From the NCBI GenBank assembly GCA_017480115.1, contig JAFVBH010000053.1:1-64000 (forward strand): DNA of 64,000 bases, read 5' to 3'. The DNA comes from Clostridia bacterium (lineage in GTDB: Bacteria > Bacillota > Clostridia > Oscillospirales > Acutalibacteraceae). Under the pieces are notes generated by a model, which ran no database searches, was not told the origin of the DNA, and saw nothing but the letters and a program-made list of their open reading frames with translations. Position numbers and translations under genes: made by a program. Shown piece by piece: positions 36,049 through 44,357 of this stretch; positions within the stretch are counted from its first letter, which is position 1; each line of letters begins with the position of its first letter.

Positions 36049-37578
36049 TTATACGCACGCGATCAGCAGCGGCGCACTGCCGTCCACAATGCCGTTTTCG
36101 ATTCCATTATCTCCCGCCAGCATCTCCGGCGATGCGTTATACCGTTTTGCAATGTCCCAAAGGGTCTCACCCGCGGACGGGAAATAGATTACCATACCTG
36201 CCTCAGTCGCTTGCTTTGGACGGCTCTCATCAACGGTGATCTCCGTGACGGCGGGTACAGTACGCACTGCGTCCAGCCTGCCCTCGATAAAGATTTCCGC
36301 CCGCACAAAGGCGTTGTTCCCGTCAAGGGCGACGTCGGCGGCAGTCAAGGTCAGCATCGGGGTAAACGCATAGCCGTCGGCGGCGGGAACGGATTTTTCA
36401 AAAGCAAATTCCACGCTTTTTTCCGCGAAGCTGACGCTGTCGCCTTGCGACTGCACGAACAGCCCCACAAGCACGGTTCCCTCCGCCTTGAGCGTCCCGT
36501 TTTCGGCGGCGATCCGCTGATTGCCGATCCGCGCGGTCTGATACAGGATCCGCTGGGGAGAAAGCTCCTCCAAGCTGACCTGTCCCTCTGCGGTAAAGCT
36601 TTCGGCAACGGCGCGCGAATCGGTCACGCTCTGCAAATTCTGCACGGCAATATCGGTCTCATACGCGGTGGAAAAGACGTCTGTCACCACGGGCAGTTTC
36701 TGCATTTTCCCCGCAGTCAAAATCAGGGATACCGTCGCCGTACCCTCCAGCTCCCGCATATCGCCGCCCCGGGCGGCTTTGGGAGAAAGATCGACGCTCA
36801 GCACCGCCGGACTGACGCGAACGGACATAGAATCGTTGATCCCCGCCGCGTCCACGATCTCGCTGAACGGCATGGAGAAGCGCACAGTCTCCGGCATCTG
36901 CATACCGTCGGGCATGTAAAGCGCCTGCACGGTGACTTCGCCGCGCACCATCGCTTTGTTGGTAATGACTCTGGTTTCCGTGACCCGGCAGGCAGCGTCG
37001 GCAGTCAGTATCCGCGCTACCGCGTTATTCTCTGCGGGCAGCGTATACGCGCCCTCCACGGTAAACTGTTTATCCACAGCGGTTTGCGCGTCAAAAACGT
37101 CGATCTCTGCTTTTTTTAACTGTAACCCTGCGCCCGACGCAGCGGAGACCAAACTTCTCGGGCAGCTGCCGTAAACGCGGAACGTCATACGCAGCACGGT
37201 TTTCACCTCGATGGAGCGGGAACTGACGGCGCGGCAGACCGCTTTATCGGCGGTAATTACCGTAAGGATTCGACTGTCTGCGGGAATGCCCGGCGCGTCC
37301 ACACGCTTTGTAAACTGTTCGGTGGTTTCATAGGTATCGATGCCGCCGTGATCGGCAAGATAGGCGATCCTGATCTTTACCGTACCGTCAACGGAGATAT
37401 GGTCGCCGTCCGCGGCGGTATTCCCGGGCACGGCGCAAACCGTACAGCGGAGAATGCGCACAATGTCCCCTAAGTATTCCGGCAGGGTAATGCGACAGTC
37501 GAAGGGCTGTTCCCCACCGCATTCTTTCAGCGGCACGCAGATCTGCGATTCCTGTTTTTCAATTTTAAGCTTATCCAT
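36049..37578 (-). CDS. SipL-like spore coat protein (DUF3794 repeats and LysM)
   Basis: The ATG at 37578 follows AAAGGAACGG; the longer frame has no ribosome site. The 509-residue product has several DUF3794-type repeats (three regions around 35-170, 180-290 and 310-445) and a C-terminal LysM domain (VIYFPSAGETLWDIAKRYN). In Clostridioides difficile SipL has this architecture and binds SpoIVA during coat assembly; being directly upstream of spoIVA supports the same role. The SipL name is inference from architecture and context. Confidence 0.85.
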   Translation of the reverse strand: MDKLKIEKQESQICVPLKECGGEQPFDCRITLPEYLGDIVRILRCTVCAVPGNTAADGDHISVDGTVKIRIAYLADHGGIDTYETTEQFTKRVDAPGIPADSRILTVITADKAVCRAVSSRSIEVKTVLRMTFRVYGSCPRSLVSAASGAGLQLKKAEIDVFDAQTAVDKQFTVEGAYTLPAENNAVARILTADAACRVTETRVITNKAMVRGEVTVQALYMPDGMQMPETVRFSMPFSEIVDAAGINDSMSVRVSPAVLSVDLSPKAARGGDMRELEGTATVSLILTAGKMQKLPVVTDVFSTAYETDIAVQNLQSVTDSRAVAESFTAEGQVSLEELSPQRILYQTARIGNQRIAAENGTLKAEGTVLVGLFVQSQGDSVSFAEKSVEFAFEKSVPAADGYAFTPMLTLTAADVALDGNNAFVRAEIFIEGRLDAVRTVPAVTEITVDESRPKQATEAGMVIYFPSAGETLWDIAKRYNASPEMLAGDNGIENGIVDGSAPLLIACV

Positions 37579-37697
37579 GTTCAGACCGTTCCTTTCGCCT
37601 TTGTTAATAGCTTCTAAAAAACAGTATGCGGACACGCAGGGATTTATGAACGCAAACCGTGATTTCTCCGCCGGCGCAGGAATCCGTATTTAAAAAC

Positions 37698-37726
37698 TTG
37701 CATTTATCCGTCATATGTGGTATAAT
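37698..37726 (+). promoter_or_regulatory. Predicted promoter of the LCP gene
   Basis: TTGCAT, 17 bp, TATAAT, 52 bases before the ATG. Confidence 0.75.
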
Positions 37727-37777
37727 ACATCAGTTTATTGACAAAATATCGGGGATCTATTTCCCGGAGGTGGCAAA

Positions 37778-39238
37778 ATGACCGGAAATTCAGAAAAATT
37801 TACCAAGCGTGATTCCAAGGCGGATACCGCCGATATCCCCGCGATCCATGCCTCAGGCGCGGATAATAAAGATTATATCGACGAGCGCAGCCGCAGAGCT
37901 CTCAGTTACCGCGAGCGGCAGCGGCTGGAAGCAGAACGGAACGGGCGCGCGCCCTCCGGCGCCATCCGTCCCCCGTTGCAGGCGCAGCGTGCCGTTTACA
38001 AACCGCAGCCGTCGCGCAACGCGGAACCGTCGCAACCGTCCGTCGCTCCGCCGACGAAGAAGCGGAACGCTGCGAAGCCGCCCAAACGCCGCAGCAGCAC
38101 CGCCTACCGGGTGGCATGCGGGATTCTCGGCACGCTGATCGGGCTGGTGATTGTTCTCTCCGGCATTGCGGCATGGTATATCTATTCTGCTGATTACAAG
38201 CAGGTTGAAAATCTGCACCCCGACGACAGCAACGCACCGACAGAAATCGTAGATACCGATAACGGTCCCGAGACCCGCGTCAATGTTCCCGTCTACGAGG
38301 GGGAGCAGCAATACGGCGTGCGCGATGCGATCCGTTACTGGAAAAATCAGGGAACCGCCTATTTGCAGAGCAACAAGGTTATCAATATCCTGCTGGCGGG
38401 CATCGACCGCAACGAGGACGGCTCTGACGGTCGCTCGGACACGATGATCGTCGCGTCGATCAACCTGAAAACCAAGACCATCATTCTCTCCTCTCTGTAT
38501 CGCGACTGCTGGGTCTACACGACCTACGGAGAAGACAGCTCCGCATGGGGCAAACTAAACGAGACCCTTGTCTACGGCCACGGCGATCCGAAATGGCTGG
38601 TCGCCAATATCGAAGATTATTACAAAATACATATTGACCACTTTGTCGGTGTGGATTTCCAGTCTTTTAAAGACATCGTAGACGCTATCGGCGGCGTGAC
38701 GCTGTCGGTCAAGCAGTACGAGGCGGAATACATCAATGAGCAGCTGGGCTATGACGGCTGCCCCTATGGTGATTCCGTCACCTTGCAGGGTGACGCGGCG
38801 CTGTGGTATGTACGAATCCGGCACTCTGATCAGGACGAGGAGATCAGCCGTACCAGACGGCAGCGGCAGTTTATTACCGCATTGATCGATCAATTCAAAT
38901 CTACCGCTGCAAGCAAACTCCCCGGCTTAGTCAATTCCCTGATCGGCTATGTACAGACGGATCTTTCAAAGACGGAGATCATCGAATACGGCACAAAAGC
39001 ATTGTTCCAGCGTTGGTATAACTATGAGATCCGACAGCAGCAGGTACCCGCCGACGAATACCGCAGAGAATATTGGAACGACGATTACTTCGAGGGCAAA
39101 TGGGTATGGCTGGTGGACTTCCCCGGCGCGGCAAAGGCGATGCAGGAGGAAATCTACGGTTACAGCAATATCGTTTTAAACGACGACCGTTACGATATTG
39201 TCCGCATGTCTTGGAATACATTGCCTGCAAGCAAATAA
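37778..39238 (+). CDS. LytR-CpsA-Psr (LCP) family cell wall protein
   Basis: A 486-residue protein: a basic, Pro/Arg-rich cytoplasmic N-terminus (1-108), one membrane segment (about 111-134), and an extracellular LCP domain with NILLAGIDRNEDGSDGRSDTM, SSLYRDCWVY, HFVGVDFQSFKDIVDAIGGV, and RIRHSDQDEEISRTRRQRQF. LCP enzymes attach wall teichoic acids or other glycopolymers to peptidoglycan. The long charged N-terminus is unusual in length but common in clostridial members. CCCGGAGG precedes the ATG. Confidence 0.92.
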   Translation: MTGNSEKFTKRDSKADTADIPAIHASGADNKDYIDERSRRALSYRERQRLEAERNGRAPSGAIRPPLQAQRAVYKPQPSRNAEPSQPSVAPPTKKRNAAKPPKRRSSTAYRVACGILGTLIGLVIVLSGIAAWYIYSADYKQVENLHPDDSNAPTEIVDTDNGPETRVNVPVYEGEQQYGVRDAIRYWKNQGTAYLQSNKVINILLAGIDRNEDGSDGRSDTMIVASINLKTKTIILSSLYRDCWVYTTYGEDSSAWGKLNETLVYGHGDPKWLVANIEDYYKIHIDHFVGVDFQSFKDIVDAIGGVTLSVKQYEAEYINEQLGYDGCPYGDSVTLQGDAALWYVRIRHSDQDEEISRTRRQRQFITALIDQFKSTAASKLPGLVNSLIGYVQTDLSKTEIIEYGTKALFQRWYNYEIRQQQVPADEYRREYWNDDYFEGKWVWLVDFPGAAKAMQEEIYGYSNIVLNDDRYDIVRMSWNTLPASK

Positions 39239-39256
39239 TTTCCTATCATAAAAAAT

Positions 39257-39300
39257 AAAAAACACCGCATTCTAATTCCAGAACAGAATGAGGTGTTTTA
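39257..39300 (+). terminator. Terminator of the LCP gene that contains the SDR Shine-Dalgarno
   Basis: AAAACACCGCATTCT pairs with AGAATGAGGTGTTTT around 13 bases and is followed by a T-rich tail. GAGGTG in the 3' arm is the only plausible ribosome site for the SDR gene whose ATG is at 39304. Confidence 0.75.
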
Positions 39301-39303
39301 TTT

Positions 39304-40083
39304 ATGAAAACAGCAGTGATCACCGGCGCGTCCTCCGGCATCGGGCGAGAATTTGCCCTGCTGGCGGATCGGCTGGGCATCTATGACGAGATATGGCTGA
39401 TCGCCCGACGCGGCGAGCGGCTGCAGACGCTCGCGGACAGCATCGGCACAAAAACAAAACTTCTGCTGCTGGATCTGACGGAACCGGAAAGCTTTGCGCA
39501 ATACAAAAAGAAATTGCAGGAATCAAACGCGGATATAGCCCTGCTGGTTAACAGCGCAGGCAGGGGAAAATTCGGCACACTTCCGATGCAGACGGAACAG
39601 GAGATCGACATGATGATCCGGCTGAATATCACCGCCACGGTGATGATGTGCAGGCACTCGCTGCCTTATATGCACAGCGGGGCAAAAATCATCAATATGG
39701 CGTCGGTCTCGGGCAGCATCCCCCTGCCGGGGCTGAACGTTTATGCGGCGACGAAAGCGTTTGTGCGCAATTTTACCGTGGCGCTGCATGCGGAGCTGAA
39801 GCCGCTGGGTATCACAGCCACCGCCGTTTGCCCGTACTGGATGAACACGGAATTTATTTCCAACGCGCGGGACACGCACGCATCGGATACGGTGAACAAT
39901 TTTATGCTGATCTATGAGCCGGCGCCCGTCGCCGCCGGCGCGCTGCAAGCCGCGTTTGCGGATAAATCGGAATTGGTATACGGCGCGGCGGGAAAGATTA
40001 TGGTAAGCCTTGCCAATCTGCTGCCTACAGACCTCGCTGTACGGGTGTGGAACAGGTTCCGGCGCAGGGAAGTAAAATTCTGA
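39304..40083 (+). CDS. SDR family NAD(P)-dependent oxidoreductase
   Basis: A 259-residue classical short-chain dehydrogenase with TGASSGIGREF (cofactor loop, residues 7-17), NSAGRGKFG, an active-site Ser in MASVSGS and YAATKAF (Tyr-x3-Lys). Closest general type is DltE/YqjQ-like SDRs of unknown substrate. Its ribosome site is in the terminator hairpin of the LCP gene. The last codons and stop (AAATTC TGA) coincide with the start of a palindromic repeat, which may have replaced the original 3' end. Confidence 0.88.
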   Translation: MKTAVITGASSGIGREFALLADRLGIYDEIWLIARRGERLQTLADSIGTKTKLLLLDLTEPESFAQYKKKLQESNADIALLVNSAGRGKFGTLPMQTEQEIDMMIRLNITATVMMCRHSLPYMHSGAKIINMASVSGSIPLPGLNVYAATKAFVRNFTVALHAELKPLGITATAVCPYWMNTEFISNARDTHASDTVNNFMLIYEPAPVAAGALQAAFADKSELVYGAAGKIMVSLANLLPTDLAVRVWNRFRRREVKF

Positions 40084-40124
40084 TTTGCGGGGCGTTTACG
40101 CTCCGACAAATCAGAATTTAATGA
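40078..40124. repeat. Palindromic repeat overlapping the SDR stop codon
   Basis: AAATTCTGATTTG and CAAATCAGAATTT arms flank GGGGCG-ttta-CGCTCC. The same arms occur at about 222-258, 44228-44267 and 57976-58014. Followed to 40150 by attcatt-type iterations (aatgatgaacagtgaatgatg). Confidence 0.65.
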
Positions 40125-40171
40125 ATGATGAACAGTGAATGATGAATGATTAAGGAAAATGAATGTTAATG

Positions 40172-40196
40172 AAAAAGAGCTTTGCGTCTCTTTTTT
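40172..40196 (-). terminator. Terminator of the HAD-PHP-FAD operon
   Basis: Perfect 8-bp AAAAAGAG/CTCTTTTT arms around eight bases, adjoining the stop of the FAD gene. Confidence 0.6.
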
Positions 40197-41499
40197 AGAT
40201 CGTTCTGTATTTCTGAATCCACGCATCGGCTGCTTTTTCATTATAGATTTCCGGGATATTTGCCGCATGCGCTTCGATCACGCCGCCCTGTCTGGCTTTC
40301 AGGGCGAATTTACCCAACAGCGGCAAATTTGACTTTCCCCTATAAGCTTTCTCCGCGACCTGCGGCACGCCGATCTTCAGTCCGCCGCCGGTAGCTGCGG
40401 AAATGTCCTCAGTGGTCAGAACGCCGTTCTCCAGCAGGAAATCAACGTCCTCGCCGCTCATGGTGCCGATCAGCTCGCGCATTTTATCAATCTTTGCCAT
40501 TTTAGCGCCGATCTTCTTAAAGTACTGCACCTGATACCGCCACAGGGACGCCACGTCCGTCACGCCCTCGGCAGCGATCACGCTGTCCGCCAGCATCTTC
40601 CCCGCCATAACGGAATTGGAAATGCCGGAACCGATCAGCGGAATGGTCATGGCGGCGCTGTCGCCCACTGCGACATAGCCGTTGAGTACCAGTCTGCCGA
40701 TGGCTTTGCGGATCGGAATAATCGCGTGCTGACCGCCGCGCAAAATCTTTGTTCCAAGCTCGGGATAAGTCTCGCGGAACTTGGCGACCGTCTCCGCAAC
40801 ATCGTCATCGGTAAACGGATCAAACCGACCGATCAGAATATCACAGTAATCCGGATAATCCATAAACCAGCAAAGACCGGGCTTATAATTATGGAAGAAA
40901 TGATTTTCGTGGTATTCTGTAGAAGGCTCGCCTGTCAACTCATAGAACGCGCGATAGGAGTAAAATACCTCTGCGCGATTAAAGCGACCCTCCATATCCA
41001 TAAATGCCGGCAGGTTCAGCCGAAGCGCGGAATTACAGCCCAGCGCGTCAATGATCAGATCGCCGCAGACCGCCTTGATCTTTCCGGCGGAACGCACATT
41101 AATACCGATCACGCGGTCACCCTCTACGATGGGAGCCAGAACCTCGGAATTATAGCAGATTTTTACGCCGTTTTCCTCCGCGAAGGAAATCAGCAGCTTA
41201 CAGATCGCCTTCCTGTCCATATTGGTGCTGTATTCCCCGCGGCTGTCCCCCGCGATCAACTTGACTTTCTGCGACGGTCCGTAAAACGCCATGGGGTGCA
41301 GATGATACAACTTCGTATCCGCGGGCAGCTCGATCCCCGCGAAAGTCAATGCGGAACGGTCAAAGGCGTCTGTCCAGTCATAACCGACAGTGCCTTTTTT
41401 CTTTTTTTCATAGACGGTAACGTCATACCCGTTCTTTGCAAGATGCGCCGCGGCGACAAGCCCGCCGTGACCGGCACCCGCTACGATAATTTTACTCAT
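40195..41499 (-). CDS. FAD-dependent oxidoreductase, geranylgeranyl-reductase-like
   Basis: The ATG at 41499 follows AGGAG with 8-base spacing. The 434-residue protein starts with an FAD Rossmann motif (IIVAGAGHGGLVAAAHL) and an ADP-ribose Glu (VYEKKKK). It has a second FAD motif GYVAVGDSAAMTIPLIGSG. This order fits the geranylgeranyl reductase/FixC-like flavoprotein family; the substrate is unknown. Last gene of the minus-strand operon, five bases after the PHP gene. Confidence 0.82.
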   Translation of the reverse strand: MSKIIVAGAGHGGLVAAAHLAKNGYDVTVYEKKKKGTVGYDWTDAFDRSALTFAGIELPADTKLYHLHPMAFYGPSQKVKLIAGDSRGEYSTNMDRKAICKLLISFAEENGVKICYNSEVLAPIVEGDRVIGINVRSAGKIKAVCGDLIIDALGCNSALRLNLPAFMDMEGRFNRAEVFYSYRAFYELTGEPSTEYHENHFFHNYKPGLCWFMDYPDYCDILIGRFDPFTDDDVAETVAKFRETYPELGTKILRGGQHAIIPIRKAIGRLVLNGYVAVGDSAAMTIPLIGSGISNSVMAGKMLADSVIAAEGVTDVASLWRYQVQYFKKIGAKMAKIDKMRELIGTMSGEDVDFLLENGVLTTEDISAATGGGLKIGVPQVAEKAYRGKSNLPLLGKFALKARQGGVIEAHAANIPEIYNEKAADAWIQKYRTI

Positions 41500-41504
41500 A
41501 CTTA

Positions 41505-42389
41505 TCACTCCTGTAATCCCGTATCAAACGGTTTAATAATTCCTCGTTTTACATATTCCTGCAATATGGTAAGTTTTTGCGCAGGCACTTGCATGCCCTC
41601 GCTGCTCAGAACCCCCGGCGCAATGGATTTGCGCTTGCCGTGGTAATCGCTGCCGCCGCTGATGTACAGACCGCGTTCCTGCGCCGCCGCGACGAGAAAC
41701 GCGGTCTCCGCCGCGCTGTATCGGGAATAATAGCATTCCAAGCCCTGCAATCCGCAGGAGATCAGCAGTTCCAGCTGCGGAAAAAATTCCTCCGGCGTAA
41801 TATGGCGGGCGTTTTCACCGCCCAGCGGGTGCGCCCATACGGGAATGCCGCCTGCGGCAAGGATCGCGCGGATCCCTGACTCGGCGGGAAGATTACCGTC
41901 CTGCATATCCTTGCTGCTGAGATAGTTTTTGATCGCCTCGCCGATACTCGCCGCATAGCCTTTTTCGATCAGCAGCGACGCGATATGCGGCTTGCCGACG
42001 CTCTCGGTATGCCGCAGTCGGTTTTTCTCCGCTTCGGAAAACACGATACCATAGGCTTCTTCCATAAAGCGCAGGCGCGTCTCCAACCGCTCCAGGCGCA
42101 TTTCCGCGACGTAGGTCATCAGCGTCCGCATCGCTTCGCTGCACGGATCGTAAGCATAGCCGAGGACGTGGCACTTGCGCAGCGCCGTTTTGCAGGACAA
42201 CTCCACGCCGCGGACAAACCCGTCCGCCGGTACCGCAAGGCGATCCATTTCCGCGCAGCCGGCGATCGTATCGTGATCGGTCAGCGAAAAACAGGCGATC
42301 CCGCGCTTTCGTATGATTTTCAGCAGTTCCTCCGGCGTATCCGTTCCGTCGGAGCGGGCGCTGTGCATGTGCATATCCGCAAGGATCAT
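41505..42389 (-). CDS. PHP domain phosphoesterase (RNase AM/YciV-like)
   Basis: With the ATG at 42389, which overlaps the previous stop (ATGA) and follows CCGGGG, the product is 294 residues. PHP metal motifs: DMHMHSARSDGTDTPEEL, FSLTDHDTI, VELSCK, PVWAHPLGG and GGSDYHGK. Family members release 5'-nucleotides from RNA ends or dephosphorylate 3',5'-bisphosphonucleotides; which of these applies is not decided. Confidence 0.88.
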   Translation of the reverse strand: MILADMHMHSARSDGTDTPEELLKIIRKRGIACFSLTDHDTIAGCAEMDRLAVPADGFVRGVELSCKTALRKCHVLGYAYDPCSEAMRTLMTYVAEMRLERLETRLRFMEEAYGIVFSEAEKNRLRHTESVGKPHIASLLIEKGYAASIGEAIKNYLSSKDMQDGNLPAESGIRAILAAGGIPVWAHPLGGENARHITPEEFFPQLELLISCGLQGLECYYSRYSAAETAFLVAAAQERGLYISGGSDYHGKRKSIAPGVLSSEGMQVPAQKLTILQEYVKRGIIKPFDTGLQE

Positions 42390-42901
42390 AAGCATTCCCC
42401 GGATTTATCCGCCCGGTACACGCAATCGATATTGCCGCTGTAGGACACTTCTTTTCTCAATTGCGGGTTATACTCGACGACCGCCGCAATCAACGCGTCA
42501 AACGCGTCGTCCGTCCGCTTGCCCTTACTTCCCGTGGAACGTGAGTGCAGCCGCAGCCGTCCGCCGGCGTATTGAATGGATATATGGTACATGGCGGTAT
42601 TGAAAAAGCCGGAGCTCCAGCCCATCAGCTCTGTTACGCCGGACAACGTATAGGTCTTTTTCCCTTTCGTCAATCGCAGCACGCCGTCTGACGCGTCATA
42701 GGTGCAAATCTGCTGAAATACGCGCAGCTTTCCGCTGATAATATAATAGATATATACAACCGCAAACAGCAGAAAAATACTCAGCGTACTGTAATTCTGA
42801 TCCAAAAATTTCCTTGTCAGCAGCGCCGTTCCCAACACAAAAGGGATCACTCCCAGAACGCGCAGGATATATCGCTGACAGCAAAGCTCCGCTTTTTCCA
42901 T
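42386..42901 (-). CDS. Hypothetical membrane protein, two helices plus PH-like domain
   Basis: A 171-residue protein with two hydrophobic segments (about 13-29 and 40-58) followed by a soluble part of about 110 residues with alternating beta-strand pattern (ICTYDASDGVLRLTKGKKTYTLSGV), reminiscent of bacterial PH domains. No family recognised with confidence. It lies 12 bp after the HAD gene and overlaps the PHP gene, so it belongs to that operon. Confidence 0.75.
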   Translation of the reverse strand: MEKAELCCQRYILRVLGVIPFVLGTALLTRKFLDQNYSTLSIFLLFAVVYIYYIISGKLRVFQQICTYDASDGVLRLTKGKKTYTLSGVTELMGWSSGFFNTAMYHISIQYAGGRLRLHSRSTGSKGKRTDDAFDALIAAVVEYNPQLRKEVSYSGNIDCVYRADKSGECL

Positions 42902-42913
42902 TTATTTCACCTT

Positions 42914-43588
42914 TCAGATATATTGCGCGATCTCGTCCAGCCGCGCCACAGTCAAATCCGGCGCGACCGACCCCGCGGGAAATCCCTGCGGATTATACCA
43001 GCAGGTTTTGATCCCGCACGCATGCGCGCCGACAATATCCGCTTCGTAGGAATCGCCGATCATCAGAATCCGTGCAGGCTCTGCCGCCGTGCCGGCGATA
43101 CACGCTTCAAAAAACGCCCGCTGCGGCTTCGGGAAGCCGATCTGCTCGGAGATAAAGAAAGCATCGACATACCGCAGCATACCGGCGCGTTCCAGCCGCC
43201 CGACCTGCTGCCGGTAAGACGCATTGCTGGCAATACAGACCTTATATTTATTTTTCAGATAGGCAAGCAGCGCAAGCGCGCCGTCCATGGGGACCGAGCT
43301 CTCCGCAACCCCCTGCCGAAACAGCTGCTCAAAAGCGACGCCGTCCGCCGAAATTCCATGTTCGGCGAAAATTGTATTCCAGCGCATCTGATACAGCTCG
43401 CTTTTTTGCAGACTGCCGTCTTCAATGCGGGCCCAAAGCTGCTGATTGACCTTATGAAAAGTGGAGAAAATCTCCTGCGGGTAATCAATGCCGAAGGCTT
43501 CAAACCCGCGGATCGCGGAGACCCGCGCCGCTTCATTAAAATCCAACAGCGTATTATCCACATCAACCAGCACTGCGTTGATCGCCAA
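42914..43588 (-). CDS. HAD-superfamily phosphatase, YjjG-like nucleotidase
   Basis: Start is TTG at 43588, eight bases after GGGAGGGG; the upstream in-frame start lies before the ribosome site. The 224-residue product has HAD motifs DVDNTLLDF (I), CIASNAS (II), a Lys in GFPKPQ (III) and MIGDSYEADIVGA (IV), with an alpha-helical cap. The overall pattern is that of YjjG-type noncanonical pyrimidine nucleotidases that clear damaged nucleotides. First gene of the four-gene operon. Confidence 0.87.
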   Translation of the reverse strand: MAINAVLVDVDNTLLDFNEAARVSAIRGFEAFGIDYPQEIFSTFHKVNQQLWARIEDGSLQKSELYQMRWNTIFAEHGISADGVAFEQLFRQGVAESSVPMDGALALLAYLKNKYKVCIASNASYRQQVGRLERAGMLRYVDAFFISEQIGFPKPQRAFFEACIAGTAAEPARILMIGDSYEADIVGAHACGIKTCWYNPQGFPAGSVAPDLTVARLDEIAQYI

Positions 43589-43649
43589 CCGTATCGTCCC
43601 CTCCCGCACTTCTGTTATATCATAGCACAATATTTAACAGTAGTCAAGG

Positions 43650-43885
43650 AAAGGTAAATTCTGATTTAGGTAGGAGGGAAAAGGGAGGAGGTAGGAGGTT
43701 CGGAAATCGCTGCGCGATTTGGATTTATAGACGAATTGGCGGCAACGGGTAGCACGGCGCACTGCGCCGTGCTACCCGTTTTTCCAGTTTTGTCTATAAA
43801 TCCAACCGCGAAGCGGTTCCGAAATTCCGCATTCCGCCCTCCGCATTTCACATTTATGTGTGCCGTGCTACCCGTTACCGCAAAT
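43650..43885. repeat. Intergenic repeat mosaic, left part
   Basis: Purine tract (aggaggtaggagg), CGCTGCGCG module, the palindrome CGGGTAGCACGGCGCA/TGCGCCGTGCTACCCG (about 43746-43781), CCGCGAAGCGG and attccgc iterations, then GTGCCGTGCTACCCG. No gene seen. Confidence 0.65.
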
Positions 43886-44032
43886 TTGTAGGGATGCCCA
43901 TAGGGCATCCGTCAGGGCTTATGCGGATTGCCGGAAAAGAGCCCTCGCGGTATAGCCGCTTCGGTCGGAACTAAAAATATGCCACCGGCATATTTTCTTA
44001 ACGCTCTGACGGCCAATGGCCGTCCCTACAAA
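43886..44032. repeat. 147-bp inverted-end intergenic element, copy B
   Basis: Same length and nearly the same interior as copy A (9066-9212). Ends TTGTAGGGATGCCC and GGCCGTCCCTACAA. Shared core includes GGAAAAGAGCCCTCGCGG and AATATGCC-acc-GGCATATT. Confidence 0.75.
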
Positions 44033-44052
44033 TTTTCGGAAACGGGTAGCAC

Positions 44053-44169
44053 GGCAAATGTGCCGCCGCATCCGGCGGACGAGGCAGGCGGTGCATTTGC
44101 AGGAAGGGACACAGAGCATTGCGAAGCGCCCCAAGCGAGCAAGGCGACAATGTCCCTGACCGTCTCGCA
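44053..44169. repeat. 117-bp element, copy 2
   Basis: Second copy of the element at 34298-34414, about five differences. Here GGGACA can pair fully with TGTCCC, where copy 1 has TGTTCC (a G-U in RNA), so the change keeps the pairing. Confidence 0.65.
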
Positions 44170-44227
44170 AAGCGCCGCAATATAAATCCAAATCGCGTAG
44201 CGATTTCCGAACCTCCTACCTTTTACC

Positions 44228-44267
44228 TAAATTCTGATTTATCGCTTTGCGATAAATCAGAATTTAA
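44228..44267. repeat. Palindromic repeat before the secA promoter
   Basis: TAAATTCTGATTTATCGC and GCGATAAATCAGAATTTA with a TTT loop; a nearly perfect dyad, same family as at 57976-58014. Confidence 0.7.
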
Positions 44268-44274
44268 CACAAAG

Positions 44275-44303
44275 TTGCATTTCAATACAAAATATGTTAT
44301 ACT
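44275..44303 (+). promoter_or_regulatory. Predicted promoter of secA
   Basis: TTGCAT, 17 bp, TATACT, 55 bases before the ATG. Confidence 0.7.
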
Positions 44304-44357
44304 AAGCAGTCCAAGGAAAAATATGCCATTTACATATATAATGAAAGGAATTACAAT

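Noticed and set aside
43919..44191. 90-codon minus-strand frame and similar frames at 34228-34479
   Set aside because: They run across the repeated 147-bp and 117-bp elements and appear in both places only because the DNA is repeated; no ribosome sites.
43650..44270. CRISPR array
   Set aside because: Repeats differ in length and order, are palindromic modules and are not separated by unique spacers of constant length; no cas genes.
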